Below, piece by piece: positions 16,894 through 25,949 of a stretch of 47,735 nucleotides of DNA. The DNA lies in assembly GCA_036001065.1 (NCBI GenBank), contig DASYUQ010000003.1, positions 1-47,735 on the forward strand, in the 5' to 3' direction. Position numbers and translations under genes: made by a program. Every line of letters starts with the position of its first letter. The first letter of the stretch is position 1. This DNA comes from Candidatus Methylomirabilota bacterium. GTDB lineage: Bacteria; Methylomirabilota; Methylomirabilia; Rokubacteriales; CSP1-6. The notes under the pieces were generated by a model. The model ran no database searches, had not been told where the DNA came from, and saw nothing but the letters and a program-made list of their open reading frames with translations.

Positions 16894-19800
16894 ATGAACC
16901 GCCTCCGCGAGGCGCTGACCCGGCGCATTCTGGTCCTGGATGGGGCGATGGGCACCATGCTCCAGGCCCGGAGCCTGACCGCGGCGGACTTCGGGGGCGC
17001 GCAGTACGAGGGCTGCAACGAGCACCTGAACCTCACCCGCCCCGACGTCATCCGGGCGATTCACGCCGCCTATCTGGACGCCGGCGCCGAGATCGTCTCC
17101 ACGAACACCTTCGGCTGCGCGCCCTACGTGCTGGGCGAGTACGGCCTGGCCGAGCGCGCCGGGGAGATCGCGCGCGCCGGCGCCCGGCTGGCGCGGGAGG
17201 CGGCCGGCGACCGCTTCGTGGTGGGCGCCCTGGGGCCGTCCACGCGCTCCATCTCGGTCACGCGCAACGTCACCTTCGACGAGGTGTACCAGGCCTACGC
17301 CCTGCAGGCCCGGGCCCTGATCGACGGCGGCGTGGACGCGCTGCTGCTCGAGACCCAGCAGGACACGCTCAACGTCAAGGCGGCGGCGGTCGGTATCCGC
17401 CGGGCCCTGCGGGAGACGGGTGCGGAGCTGCCCCTGATGGTCAGCGCCACCATCGAGCCCATGGGCACGATGCTGGCCGGCCAGGGTGTGGAGGCTCTCT
17501 ACATCGCCCTCCAGCACCTGGGCCTGGTCTCGATCGGCTTGAACTGTGCGACGGGTCCGGAGTTCATGACCGATCATCTGCGCACCCTCGCCCAGATCGC
17601 CACCTGCTTCGTCTCGGTCTACCCGAACGCCGGGCTGCCCGACGAGCGCGGGCAGTACGGCGAGACGCCCGAGAGCCTGGCCTTCAAGATGCGACGCTTC
17701 GTCGACGAGGGCTGGGTGAACATCGTCGGGGGCTGCTGCGGCACCAGGCCCGACCACATCCGGGTCCTGGCCGCCCTGGTACGCGGCCGCCCGCCGCGCG
17801 TCCCCGCCGCCGCCGAGCCGCTGGCGGTGAGCGGCATCGAAGTGCTCTATCCCACGGACGACAACCGCCCCATCTTCGTCGGCGAGCGGACGAACGTCAT
17901 CGGCTCCCGGCGCTTCAAGGAGCTGGTGGTGGCCGAGCAGTTCGAGGAGGCGGCCGAGATCGGCCGCGCCCAGGTGCGGGGCGGAGCCCAGGTGCTCGAC
18001 ATCTGTCTGGCCAATCCCGACCGCGACGAGGCCGCCGACATCGACCGCTTCATGGCCCACATCGCCCGCAAGGTGAAGGTGCCGCTGATGATCGACTCCA
18101 CCGATCCGGCGGTGATCGAGCTGGCCCTCCGCTACTGCCAGGGCAAGGCCATCGTCAACTCGATCAACCTGGAGGACGGCGAGGAGCGGTTCGAGAAGGT
18201 CTGCCCCCTGCTCAAGACGTACGGCGCCGCGGCGATCGTGGGCTGCATCGACGAGGACAAGCAGCAGGGCATGGCGGTGACGCGGGCCCGCAAGCTCGCC
18301 ATCGCCGAGCGCTCCCGCGCCCTGCTCACCGGGAGGCACGGGATCCCAGCCGGCGACCTGATCTTCGATCCCCTGGTCTTCCCGGTGGGCACCGGCGATC
18401 AGAACTACGTCGGGTCGGCCGTCGAGACGATCGAAGGCGTCCGCCTGATCAAGCAGCGCTTCCCGGAGGGCAAGACGATCCTGGGCATCTCCAACGTCTC
18501 GTTCGGGCTGCCCCCGGCGGGCCGCGAGGTGCTCAACGCGGTGTTCCTCTACCACTGTACGAAGGCGGGCCTCGACTACGCCATTGTCAACACCGAGCGG
18601 CTCGAGCGCTACCCGTCGATCCCCGAGGAGGAGCGCCGGCTGGCCGAGGACCTCATCTTCGGGCGGGGCCAGGACCCGGTGGCTGCGTTCGCCGCGCACT
18701 TCCGGGGCAAGACGAAGGTCGCGCCCGTCAAGAGCTCGCTGTCTCTCGACGAGAGGCTGGCGCGCTACATCGTGGAGGGCAGTCGCGACGGGCTCATCGA
18801 GGACCTCGACGAGAAGCTCACGGCGGCCTCGCCGCTCGAGATCATCAACGGGCCGCTGATGCGCGGCATGGACGAGGTCGGTCGCCTCTTCAACGACAAC
18901 CAGCTCATCGTGGCCGAGGTGCTCCAGTCGGCGGAGGCGATGAAGGTGGCGGTCGCCCACCTCGAGCCCTTCATGGAGAAGACCGAGTCGGCCACGCGGG
19001 GAACGTTCATCCTCGCCACCGTCAAGGGCGACGTGCACGACATCGGCAAGAACCTGGTGGAGATCATCCTCGGGAACAACGGCTACCGCGTGATCAACCT
19101 GGGCATCAAGGTGCCGCCCGAGGTGCTCATCGCCGCCTGCCACGAGCACAAGCCCGACGCCATCGGCCTCAGTGGACTCCTGGTCAAATCGGCCCAACAG
19201 ATGGTCGTTACGGCCCAGGATTTTCGAGCGGCCGGCATCGACATCCCATTATTCGTCGGCGGCGCCGCGCTCACCAAGAAGTTCACGGCGACGCGGATCG
19301 CCCCCGAGCACGCCGGCGTGACGATCTACGCCAAGGACGCGATGGAGGGGCTGGAGCTCGCCAATCGCCTGTTCACCGCGACGACGCGCGACGCCCTCCT
19401 CGAGCGTGTGCGCGCCGAGCAGGCGGCGCTGGCGGCCGGCGATGGCGGCCAGACGCGCGCCACGCCGGCCCCGGCGCCGGGGCCGGCGCGCTCGGGCCTC
19501 GCGCGCGTTCCGGTTCCCCCGCCGCCGGATCTGGAGCCGCACGTCCTGCGCGACGTGCCGCTCACCCACATCTATCCCTATCTGAACCTCCAGATGCTCT
19601 ACGGCAAGCACCTGGGCCTGCGCGGGCTGGTGACGCGCCTGCTCGCCGAGGGCGACGCCAAGGCCCGCGAGCTGCACGAGGTCGTCGAGCAGCTCAAGGG
19701 CGAGGCCGTGAGCAACGGGCTGCTGGGGGCCCAGGGGATCTATCGATGGTTCCGGGCCCGGGCCACCGGCGAGACCGTCGTGCTCTTCGATGCCGCCGGC

Positions 19801-20295
19801 GCCGAGCTGGCGCGCTTCACCTTCCCCCGGCAACCGGCTGGCGAGCGGCTGTGCCTGGCCGACTACGTCCGCGACGACACCGACGACTGCGTGGCGCTCT
19901 TCGCCGTCACCTGCGGGGCCGGCGTCCGGGAGCGGGCGCAGGCGCTCAAGGAACGCGGAGAATATCTGCAGTCCCACGCGCTGCAGGCGCTGGCCATCGA
20001 GTGCGCCGAGGCCTTCGCCGAGATGCTGCATTCGCGGCTGCGCACGCTGTGGGGCTTCCCCGATCCGCCCGATCTGCCGATCAGCGAGAAGCTCAAAGCG
20101 CGCTACCGCGGCATCCGGGTGTCGTTCGGTTATCCAGCCTGCCCCAACCTCGCCGATCAGGCGACCCTCTGGCGCCTCCTCCGACCCGAGCAGATCGGCG
20201 TCATGCTGACGGACGGCTTCATGATGGATCCCGAGGCCTCCGTCTCCGCGCTGGTCATCCACCACCCCGCGGCGAAGTACTTCAAGGCCGACTGA
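16894..20295 (+). CDS. metH: Methionine synthase, cobalamin-dependent
   Basis: A complete 1133-residue MetH. The homocysteine-binding barrel (1-310) has zinc ligands C218, C281 and C282 (G-L-N-C and G-G-C-C-G-T). The pterin-binding barrel (about 335-590) follows, with N-V-I-G-S. The cobalamin module (about 610-850) has the axial-ligand motif D-V-H-D-I-G-K-N near 713-720. A reactivation domain (about 890-1133) carries Y-P-Y-L-N and R-x-S-F-G-Y-P-A-C-P. It transfers the methyl group of 5-methyl-THF to homocysteine in the cytoplasm. No cobalamin riboswitch fits in the 19-base gap before it; any promoter must lie within the divergent CoA transferase gene. Confidence 0.97.
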   Translation: MNRLREALTRRILVLDGAMGTMLQARSLTAADFGGAQYEGCNEHLNLTRPDVIRAIHAAYLDAGAEIVSTNTFGCAPYVLGEYGLAERAGEIARAGARLAREAAGDRFVVGALGPSTRSISVTRNVTFDEVYQAYALQARALIDGGVDALLLETQQDTLNVKAAAVGIRRALRETGAELPLMVSATIEPMGTMLAGQGVEALYIALQHLGLVSIGLNCATGPEFMTDHLRTLAQIATCFVSVYPNAGLPDERGQYGETPESLAFKMRRFVDEGWVNIVGGCCGTRPDHIRVLAALVRGRPPRVPAAAEPLAVSGIEVLYPTDDNRPIFVGERTNVIGSRRFKELVVAEQFEEAAEIGRAQVRGGAQVLDICLANPDRDEAADIDRFMAHIARKVKVPLMIDSTDPAVIELALRYCQGKAIVNSINLEDGEERFEKVCPLLKTYGAAAIVGCIDEDKQQGMAVTRARKLAIAERSRALLTGRHGIPAGDLIFDPLVFPVGTGDQNYVGSAVETIEGVRLIKQRFPEGKTILGISNVSFGLPPAGREVLNAVFLYHCTKAGLDYAIVNTERLERYPSIPEEERRLAEDLIFGRGQDPVAAFAAHFRGKTKVAPVKSSLSLDERLARYIVEGSRDGLIEDLDEKLTAASPLEIINGPLMRGMDEVGRLFNDNQLIVAEVLQSAEAMKVAVAHLEPFMEKTESATRGTFILATVKGDVHDIGKNLVEIILGNNGYRVINLGIKVPPEVLIAACHEHKPDAIGLSGLLVKSAQQMVVTAQDFRAAGIDIPLFVGGAALTKKFTATRIAPEHAGVTIYAKDAMEGLELANRLFTATTRDALLERVRAEQAALAAGDGGQTRATPAPAPGPARSGLARVPVPPPPDLEPHVLRDVPLTHIYPYLNLQMLYGKHLGLRGLVTRLLAEGDAKARELHEVVEQLKGEAVSNGLLGAQGIYRWFRARATGETVVLFDAAGAELARFTFPRQPAGERLCLADYVRDDTDDCVALFAVTCGAGVRERAQALKERGEYLQSHALQALAIECAEAFAEMLHSRLRTLWGFPDPPDLPISEKLKARYRGIRVSFGYPACPNLADQATLWRLLRPEQIGVMLTDGFMMDPEASVSALVIHHPAAKYFKAD

Positions 20296-20326
20296 CGAGG
20301 CGCGTCACGAGGCACGGGCGTCGGCC

Positions 20327-20533
20327 TCACGCCGGGCGGATGCGGTCCTCCGGCACCTCGACGCGCTTGACGCCCTTGAAGCTAAAGAGCAGCTCGACGC
20401 GGTAGATGGAGGGATCGGTGGAGACGTGCTCGAGGATCGTCCCCAGCGCCTCCTGCACGTTTTGGCTGAAGAGGACGCCCTGAATTTTCAGGTTGGCGAG
20501 GTTGACCTTGACCCGCTGGTTCGGCGCGAACAT
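20327..20533 (-). CDS. Conserved-looking small hypothetical protein
   Basis: A 68-residue protein starting M-F-A-P-N-Q-R-V-K-V-N-L. It is rich in beta-prone segments (V-K-V-N-L, G-V-L-F, Y-R-V-E-L-L-F-S-F) and ends V-P-E-D-R-I-R-P-A. I do not recognise a family. The pattern suggests a small beta-barrel, but this is inference. The frame is open to 20947, yet sequence upstream of 20533 reads as non-coding, so the ATG at 20533 is preferred. It is convergent with metH (31-base gap) and 38 bases after the zinc-ribbon gene on the same strand. Confidence 0.6.
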   Translation of the reverse strand: MFAPNQRVKVNLANLKIQGVLFSQNVQEALGTILEHVSTDPSIYRVELLFSFKGVKRVEVPEDRIRPA

Positions 20534-20571
20534 CGTCCCTCGCGGACGATTATACGCGCGGGACGATGACG

Positions 20572-20850
20572 CTAGAACGAGGCCTGGGCGACCACCGGCA
20601 TCGTGTCGAGCACCGATAGCGGGATGGTGACGTGGGTCAGACAGACGTAACAGTAGAAGTCGGCCTCGAGGAGGGCGCGCACGCCCTGCAACGAGAGCGG
20701 GCGCCCACAGCGGGCGTGGCAGACGGTGTCGTCCGGTCGGCGGAAGACGGAGACAATCCTCGGCGCGGGTTCCCGGTCCACGTTGTTCCCGTTCATCCCT
20801 CGACGCCGGGCGTGACGCTTCGCGCGCTCGCTCGTGGTGCAGTTCATCAT
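20572..20850 (-). CDS. Small double-cysteine-knuckle protein, hypothetical
   Basis: A 92-residue protein with two cysteine pairs, V-C-H-A-R-C near residue 45 and F-Y-C-Y-V-C near residue 71, spaced like a zinc ribbon, and a basic N-terminus. The start at 20850 (ATGATG) is supported by GGAGGG five bases upstream; a shorter start at 20796 also has a modest site. It may bind zinc and nucleic acid or protein. No function can be named. Repeat R3 and a short TGACA-N5-TGTCA palindrome lie upstream. Confidence 0.6.
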   Translation of the reverse strand: MMNCTTSERAKRHARRRGMNGNNVDREPAPRIVSVFRRPDDTVCHARCGRPLSLQGVRALLEADFYCYVCLTHVTIPLSVLDTMPVVAQASF

Positions 20851-21015
20851 GACACCCTCCGCTCCCTGAAGTAGCAAGAAGAGGTCCAGCGGCGATGTGC
20901 TGAAGTTCCAGCCACTTGGCGCCCCGCAGGCTGGTCGCCTTTGACAAATTGTGTCAGCCAGGCGCGTAGGTCTGGGAGAGCCGGCCCGGTCCCTCGTGGC
21001 GCGTCGGAGCCGCCA

Positions 21016-21094
21016 CCGCTCGAGCGCGGGCTTTGCCCGCGCAGCCGTTCCTGGGGGGAGGCATCGGAAGGGGGGCGAAGCCCCCCTCCGAGGA
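21016..21094. repeat. Two-hairpin intergenic repeat, copy R3 (diverged)
   Basis: It contains GCGCGGGC-TTT-GCCCGCGC, the linker TTCCTGGGGGG also found in R1, and then a hairpin of G and C runs with a TTCG-type loop on the minus strand. The architecture is the same as R1 and R2, but the 5' block is lost. It ends two bases before the stop codon of the cytochrome gene, so all three copies lie at the 3' end of a minus-strand gene. Confidence 0.6.
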
Positions 21095-21095
21095 T

Positions 21096-22010
21096 CTAGT
21101 GGTGGCAGGTGATGCAGTCGAGCGGGGCCTGCGTGCCCCGGGCGGCGTTCTGCTCGCGGTGGCATTGCACGCACCAGCCCATCGTCAGCGGCGGGGGCGC
21201 GGGCTTGAGACCGACGAGATTCATCAGGTCGTTGGCGAGCGTGCGACCGGTCTCGGCGCCGACCACGCGCATCCGCTCGATCGGGCCGTGACATGTCTGG
21301 CAGGCGAGCCCGGCGCGCACGTGCGCCTTGTGCGGGAAATACGTGAACTCGGGGACCTTGAAGACGCGCACCCAGGGGATCGGCTCCCCGCGACGCCAGT
21401 AATCGTGGATCTTGGCGATCTCGGGGTTGTCCTGCGCGCCGATGATCTTGTGGCAGCCCATGCAGCGCTCGACGGAGGGCAGTCCCGCGTAATCCGAGCG
21501 CCGCGCGTCGGCGTGGCAGTACTGGCAGGCGATCTGGAACGAGCCGGCGTGGATGAGGTGGCTGAAGAAGATGGGCTGCGCCGGCGCGTTGGGCGCGCTG
21601 ACCGGCGGCCGGGCCATCTCCGGCCGAAACGGCGGCCGAGCGAGCCCGCGGAGGTAGGCGATGACCTGGCGCGCTTGGGCCTCGCTCAGATGGCCTCGAA
21701 ACGGCGGCATGCCCGGCGACAGTCCCTCGGCCGGTCCGCCGTCGAGGATGACGTTCAGGTGGAACTCGTCCGGCAGCGTATTCATCAGGCGGCCGTCGGT
21801 GAGATCAGCGGGCTTGGTGGCGAACCCCGCCGCCGAGACGCCGTCGCCGCGCCCGCTCTGGCCGTGGCACACGGCACAGTACTGAACGTAGAGCGCCTGC
21901 CCCGCCTTGACGTCACGCTCGGCGGGCGGCGCCGCGGACACGCGGGACAGGACGACCCAGGAAAGGACGAGCGGGACAAGAGCGAGCGCACTCGCGCACC
22001 AGCGAACCAC
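21096..22010 (-). CDS. Hexahaem cytochrome c: monohaem domain fused to ActA-like pentahaem domain
   Basis: A 304-residue exported protein with a signal peptide (about 1-26). Haem motifs are C45-A-V-C-H49, C162-Q-Y-C-H166, C183-M-G-C-H187, C237-Q-T-C-H241, C280-V-Q-C-H284 and C299-I-T-C-H303. The first lies in a class I cytochrome c domain (30-125, with distal Met in G-M-P-P-F). The other five, with F-S-H-L-I-H-A-G and the F-P-H-K-A-H segment, match the pentahaem ActA subunit of alternative complex III and related cytochrome c7 proteins. The other ACIII subunits (ActB to ActF) are absent here, so it may serve another quinol or metal electron pathway. Repeat R3 follows its stop. Confidence 0.88.
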   Translation of the reverse strand: MVRWCASALALVPLVLSWVVLSRVSAAPPAERDVKAGQALYVQYCAVCHGQSGRGDGVSAAGFATKPADLTDGRLMNTLPDEFHLNVILDGGPAEGLSPGMPPFRGHLSEAQARQVIAYLRGLARPPFRPEMARPPVSAPNAPAQPIFFSHLIHAGSFQIACQYCHADARRSDYAGLPSVERCMGCHKIIGAQDNPEIAKIHDYWRRGEPIPWVRVFKVPEFTYFPHKAHVRAGLACQTCHGPIERMRVVGAETGRTLANDLMNLVGLKPAPPPLTMGWCVQCHREQNAARGTQAPLDCITCHH

Positions 22011-22032
22011 GACGGCACCCTCCGGACTGCGG

Positions 22033-22914
22033 CTACTCGTTGATCATCAGTTCCCGGCGCCTGAGGTAGAAGTGCCGCACGGAGCTGTACAGATCGACCG
22101 TCGTCTCTTCGACGCCCTGGAAGAGCTCGTAGTTGAGCGCGCGCTCGTTGAGGATGTCCCCCGCCTTCATTCCCAGTCCCTCCCAGAAGAACGGTACGAA
22201 GTACGAGAGGGGATCGAGGAAGGTATCCACGCCCCGGCCGACCCCGTCGCGCACGGTCATCGGCGGCAGAAACGGCAGCACGAGGAAGGGGCCGGCCCCG
22301 GCGCCCCACAGGCCCAACGTCTGCCCGAAGTCCTCCTTGCTGGGCCGGATGCCCCAGTAGTCCTTGGCGGGGTCGAAGAGACCGCCGATACCGGCCGTGC
22401 TGTTGATGAGGAAACGCGCGACCTCGCGGCCGGCGCCGCCGAACTTGCCCTGGAGCAGGCTGTTGACGAAGCGGGGCACCCAGCGGATGTTGTCGAACCC
22501 GTTGGCGATGATGATCTGGAACGGCTCGGGCATGATCTTCCGGTACACGTTCGCGGCCGGCTTGAGGACGTAGCGATCCACCCGGAGATTGAACTCGAAC
22601 ATCTTGTCGTTGAACGGCTCCCAGGGATCGTAGGCTTCGGTTTCAGCGTCCTCCTGGGTGTCGGGCTTCGCGGGCGTGGTGGCCTGGGCGACCGTCGAGG
22701 GCGCGGGCTCCTCCCCGCTCTTCCCCGCGAAGTTCGAGGGCTCGTCGGCGGCGGCCGCCGGCAAGGACTCGGAAGGCGCCGGCGTGGTGGCGGCGCGCGC
22801 CTCGACCCGGAGCGCCTTCGAGAGACTGCCGCAACCGCCCAGCAGGAGGCCGACGGCGGCGAGGAGAGCCACGGCCCCGCATCCGCGACCGATGCCGCTC
22901 AACAGAGGACGCAC
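22033..22914 (-). CDS. mlaA: MlaA/VacJ-family outer-membrane lipoprotein
   Basis: A 293-residue lipoprotein: signal with lipobox L-L-G-G-C, a Pro/Ala/Glu-rich linker, then the MlaA domain from D-P-W-E-P-F-N-D-K-M-F through R-F-L-I-N-S-T-A-G-I-G-G-L-F-D-P and L-D-P-L-S-Y. MlaA removes phospholipid from the outer leaflet of the outer membrane and passes it to MlaC, which implies a diderm cell. The GTG at 22914 is preferred because GGGAGGG sits at the right distance and the signal then begins M-R-P-L-L; an in-frame ATG at 22941 is the alternative. Other mla genes are not in the window. The cytochrome gene follows 22 bases downstream. Confidence 0.9.
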   Translation of the reverse strand: MRPLLSGIGRGCGAVALLAAVGLLLGGCGSLSKALRVEARAATTPAPSESLPAAAADEPSNFAGKSGEEPAPSTVAQATTPAKPDTQEDAETEAYDPWEPFNDKMFEFNLRVDRYVLKPAANVYRKIMPEPFQIIIANGFDNIRWVPRFVNSLLQGKFGGAGREVARFLINSTAGIGGLFDPAKDYWGIRPSKEDFGQTLGLWGAGAGPFLVLPFLPPMTVRDGVGRGVDTFLDPLSYFVPFFWEGLGMKAGDILNERALNYELFQGVEETTVDLYSSVRHFYLRRRELMINE

Positions 22915-23071
22915 AACGGGCCCTCCCGATGACCACCGCATCGACTCCGGCGTGGCGACAGGATATAGCGGAGCCGGAGGCGTGTCGACCGAAATCCCGC
23001 CGCGCGATCGAGCGCGGCCCACGAGCGACGTTGTGCGCGCGCCGCGAATGACGTATGGTGGTGGCAACCGT

Positions 23072-23311
23072 ATGGCTCGAGGCAAGGCGCGAGAGTTCCA
23101 TTGCGAGGTCGTCTCGGAGAAGGTCCTCATCCGCCTCCGCCGGTGGGGAGGCTTCGGGCGAGCCCCCGGGTACTTCGTGCAGTGCAACCAGACCGACTGC
23201 CAGTACGTCGACGAGAACAAGCCGCCCTGCCCGCTCCACATCGGCATGTTCGCCGACGAGATCCGCGAGGCCGAGCGCGAGCGCGCCGCCCGCCGCGAGG
23301 ACGGCGTCTAG
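23072..23311 (+). CDS. Small cysteine-containing hypothetical protein
   Basis: A 79-residue protein with an ordered pattern: basic N-terminus, F-H-C-E-V-V, R-R-W-G-G-F-G-R-A-P-G-Y-F-V-Q-C, D-C-Q-Y-V-D and P-P-C-P-L-H-I-G-M-F, then a charged C-terminal helix. Four cysteines plus a histidine could bind a metal. The start at 23072 is chosen because upstream codons read as non-coding; an in-frame ATG at 23048 is possible. It is divergent from mlaA and its stop is three bases from the stop of the convergent M16 gene. Function unknown. Confidence 0.6.
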   Translation: MARGKAREFHCEVVSEKVLIRLRRWGGFGRAPGYFVQCNQTDCQYVDENKPPCPLHIGMFADEIREAERERAARREDGV

Positions 23312-23314
23312 GGC

Positions 23315-24625
23315 TCAGCGGCCCGGGGGCGGGCGAAGGACGACGATGGTGAGCGCGCCGAGGTAGGTCCGAGCGACCCGCAGGAGATCCTCGGCGGTCA
23401 CGGCCTGGACGACGCGGCGGTAGCGCTCGGGGAAATCCTGGCCGACCCCCTCCACCTCGTAGAACGCCATGTACCACGCCAGTCGTGCGCTGGTGCGGCG
23501 GTCCATCCCATAGTTGCCGAGCAGATAGCCCTTGGCGCGGCGCAGCTCGCCGGCGCTCACCGGCTGCGCGCGGACGCGCTCGATCTCGGCCCGCAGCGCC
23601 GCCTCGGCGCGGTCCGCGTTCTGGGGGGCCGTGCCCAGGTAAAGGACCAGCGCGCCAGGCTCGCGGACGGGATCGTAGAAGGCGCTGGCGGTGTAGGCGA
23701 GCGCCTGCTTGTCGCGCAGCTCGGTGAAGAGCCGTCCGGCCATCCCGCCGCCCAGCACGGTAGCCAGCACCTTCACCGCCGCGTGATCGCGATGCCCCAG
23801 CGAGGGCGCCAGACTGCCGGCGAGGATCTGGGCCTGCTGCGCCGCCTGCTCAACGACGACCCGGCGGGCGGCGGCCACCGGCGAAGGATGGGACGGCTCG
23901 TCGACGGCGCCGCCGCGCGGCCGCCCGCCGAAGAGCCGCCGCGCCTCGGCCAGCACCTCGTCCGCCCCCACCTGGCCGCTGACCGCGAGGACCATCCGCT
24001 CCGGGCGATAGAAGGCCCGGTAGAAGGCGACGAGGGCGGCGTGGTCGATGCGCGCCAGCGACGCCGGCGTGCCCAGCGCGGGCAGGCCGTAGGGGTGGGC
24101 GCCGTACAGGGTGGAGTAGAAGACGTTGAACGCGTGCGCCGAGGGGCTGTCGCGCTGGCGCTGGATGCGCGACAGGAGCCAGTCGCGCTCGATCCGCACC
24201 TCGTCGGACGCGAGCTTCGGCTCCAGCGCCAGCTCCGCTACCAGCATCAGCAGCTCCCGCCAGAAGCGCGCCAGCCCGGTGGCGCTGATCCCCGAGTAGT
24301 CGACGTCGCCCGCTGCGCTGATCTTGCCCCCCAGCGCGGCGATCGCCTCCGCCAGCTCGGCGCCGCTCCGCTTGGCCGTGCCCTTGACCATGACGGCGTG
24401 GACGAAGTTCGAGATCCCGGCGGTGTCGGCGGACTCCCAACGGACGCCCATCCTCACGAGGAGAGACACGGCCACCACGGGGGCCAGCGGGTTCTCGCGG
24501 ACGAGCACCGTCAACCCGTTGTCGAGCCGCTCGCGCAGCGGCGCCTCGGCCGCCGGGGCCGCGCCGGGCCAGGCCAGCGCGCAGAGGACCAGGGCCAGGA
24601 CGGCGCCGCCGCCACGCGCGCTCAC
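23315..24625 (-). CDS. M16-family peptidase homologue lacking the zinc motif (inactive partner)
   Basis: A 436-residue exported protein (signal about 7-27, A-P-A-A) with the two-lobed M16 fold. The usual H-x-x-E-H is replaced by N73-F-V-H76-A77, so it cannot bind zinc in the normal way. In the second half G-G-G-M-A-G-R-L-F-T-E-L-R-D-K is conserved. Non-catalytic M16 subunits pair with an active one, as in bacterial M16B heterodimers and mitochondrial processing peptidase. The GTG at 24625 overlaps the TGA of the active partner gene (GTGA), which favours co-production of both chains. Confidence 0.88.
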   Translation of the reverse strand: MSARGGGAVLALVLCALAWPGAAPAAEAPLRERLDNGLTVLVRENPLAPVVAVSLLVRMGVRWESADTAGISNFVHAVMVKGTAKRSGAELAEAIAALGGKISAAGDVDYSGISATGLARFWRELLMLVAELALEPKLASDEVRIERDWLLSRIQRQRDSPSAHAFNVFYSTLYGAHPYGLPALGTPASLARIDHAALVAFYRAFYRPERMVLAVSGQVGADEVLAEARRLFGGRPRGGAVDEPSHPSPVAAARRVVVEQAAQQAQILAGSLAPSLGHRDHAAVKVLATVLGGGMAGRLFTELRDKQALAYTASAFYDPVREPGALVLYLGTAPQNADRAEAALRAEIERVRAQPVSAGELRRAKGYLLGNYGMDRRTSARLAWYMAFYEVEGVGQDFPERYRRVVQAVTAEDLLRVARTYLGALTIVVLRPPPGR

Positions 24626-25947
24626 CGCGCGCCTGCCCTCGGCACGAACCGGACCCGCGCATAGTTGTCGGCGCCGAAGTACTTGCGGGCCACCGCCTGG
24701 ATCTCGGCGGCCGTCACCTGCCGGAGCCGCGAGAGATACGCCAGCTCGTTGTCCAGCGTCCACGTCGTCTCGGCCTGGCCGTACGTCTTGGCCACGCCCT
24801 CGGCGGTCTCGATGTCGAAGGCGTAAATGGACTCGGCGGTGACGATCGCGCGCTGGCGCTCCGCCTCGGTGACGCCTTCGGCGCGGACTCTCCGCAGCGT
24901 CTCGAGAACGGACGCCTCGGCCCGGTCCAGGTTGGCCGGGTCGAGGCGCGCGATGACCGTGACCAGACCCGCCTTCTCCCAGGCGCCGTACCCCGCCTCG
25001 ATGGCGAAGACGAGCCGCTCCCGCTCGCGCAGCGCCTGGCTGAGCCGCGAGCTGGGCCCCTCGCCCAGGATGTAGGTGAGGAGATCCACCGCGTAGACGT
25101 CGGGCTCGTTGGTCGGCGCCACGCGCCAGGCGAGCCCGAGATACGCCTGCTGCTCGGCCCGCGGCACGTCGAGCCGGCGGCGGGTCTCGAGCACGGGCGG
25201 GGGGGGGCTGGCGGGCCGGGGCGAACCGCCGGCGGTCAAGCGGCCGAAGGTGGCCTGGGCGACCCCGCGCATCTCGTCGGGCCGGACGGCGCCCACGACG
25301 ACGAGCGTCATGTTGGCGGGCGCGTAGTACTTCTTGTAGTAGGCGCGGAGGCGCGCGCGCGTGAGTCCGCCGATCAGCTCCGGGGTGCCCAGGATCGGGC
25401 GGCCGTAGGGGTGCGGCGTGTAGGCCAGCTCGTAGAGACGTCGAAGCATGTAGCGGTCGGGATTGTCCTCGGTGAGCCGCATCTCCTCGAACACCACCTT
25501 GCGCTCGGCGTCGAGCTCCTCCTGCTCGAAGCTCGCGTTCACGGCGATGTCCACGAGCAGTTCGACGCCCTCGGCCAAGTGCTGGGCCGGCAGCACGACG
25601 TCGTAATGCGTGTAGTCGTAGGTGGTGAACGCGTTGCTCTGGCCGCCCAGCCCCTCGATGAAGGCGTCGATCGACCCCGGCGGGCGCGTGGGCGTGCCCT
25701 TGAAGAGCATGTGCTCCAGGTAATGCGAGAGGCCCAGCTCGTCGCCCGACTCGTCGCGCCCGCCCACCCGCACCCAGAGCTGGAGCGCCACCACGTCGCT
25801 GGCCCGATGCTCCTGCGTGATGAGCACCACCCCGTTCGGCAGCACCTCCCGGCTCGGGCCGGGGGCGCCCGCCGACGGCGCGCCGGCACTCAGCGCGCAG
25901 CCGCCCAGGCCGACGACCGCCGCCGCGACCAGCAGGCTGCGCCGCAC
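24622..25947 (-). CDS. M16-family zinc metallopeptidase, lipoprotein (active subunit)
   Basis: A 441-residue lipoprotein with lipobox V-G-L-G-G-C17. The catalytic inverted zinc motif is H75-Y-L-E78-H79 in G-L-S-H-Y-L-E-H-M-L-F-K-G-T, and the distal Glu ligand lies in V-F-E-E-M-R about 75 residues on. It cleaves peptides in the periplasm, probably with the inactive partner encoded next. Start: GTG at 25947 gives a clean signal peptide; CTG at 25953, overlapping the phnA stop, is the alternative. A nine-C run on this strand (25207-25199) encodes a Pro repeat and is a possible slippage site. Confidence 0.88.
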   Translation of the reverse strand: MRRSLLVAAAVVGLGGCALSAGAPSAGAPGPSREVLPNGVVLITQEHRASDVVALQLWVRVGGRDESGDELGLSHYLEHMLFKGTPTRPPGSIDAFIEGLGGQSNAFTTYDYTHYDVVLPAQHLAEGVELLVDIAVNASFEQEELDAERKVVFEEMRLTEDNPDRYMLRRLYELAYTPHPYGRPILGTPELIGGLTRARLRAYYKKYYAPANMTLVVVGAVRPDEMRGVAQATFGRLTAGGSPRPASPPPPVLETRRRLDVPRAEQQAYLGLAWRVAPTNEPDVYAVDLLTYILGEGPSSRLSQALRERERLVFAIEAGYGAWEKAGLVTVIARLDPANLDRAEASVLETLRRVRAEGVTEAERQRAIVTAESIYAFDIETAEGVAKTYGQAETTWTLDNELAYLSRLRQVTAAEIQAVARKYFGADNYARVRFVPRAGAR

Positions 25948-25949
25948 GC

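Noticed and set aside
13980-20405. A 2141-codon plus-strand open frame through this region, and similar very long frames on the opposite strand (for example 14935-19197 and 4688-6715)
   Set aside because: They are shadows in GC-rich DNA: the translations are low-complexity Arg/Pro/Gly/His-rich sequence without domain motifs and they overlap well-supported genes such as metH and ettA.
20942-20956. Palindrome TGACA-N5-TGTCA upstream of the small zinc-ribbon gene
   Set aside because: It is a single inverted site with no second copy of the same form. It differs from the direct repeats at 32517-32645, so I cannot assign it to a regulator.
25199-25207. Run of nine G (C on the coding strand) in the M16 gene as a phase-variation tract
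   Set aside because: It encodes a Pro linker in a conserved enzyme and the frame is intact. Homopolymers of this length are expected by chance in such GC-rich DNA.
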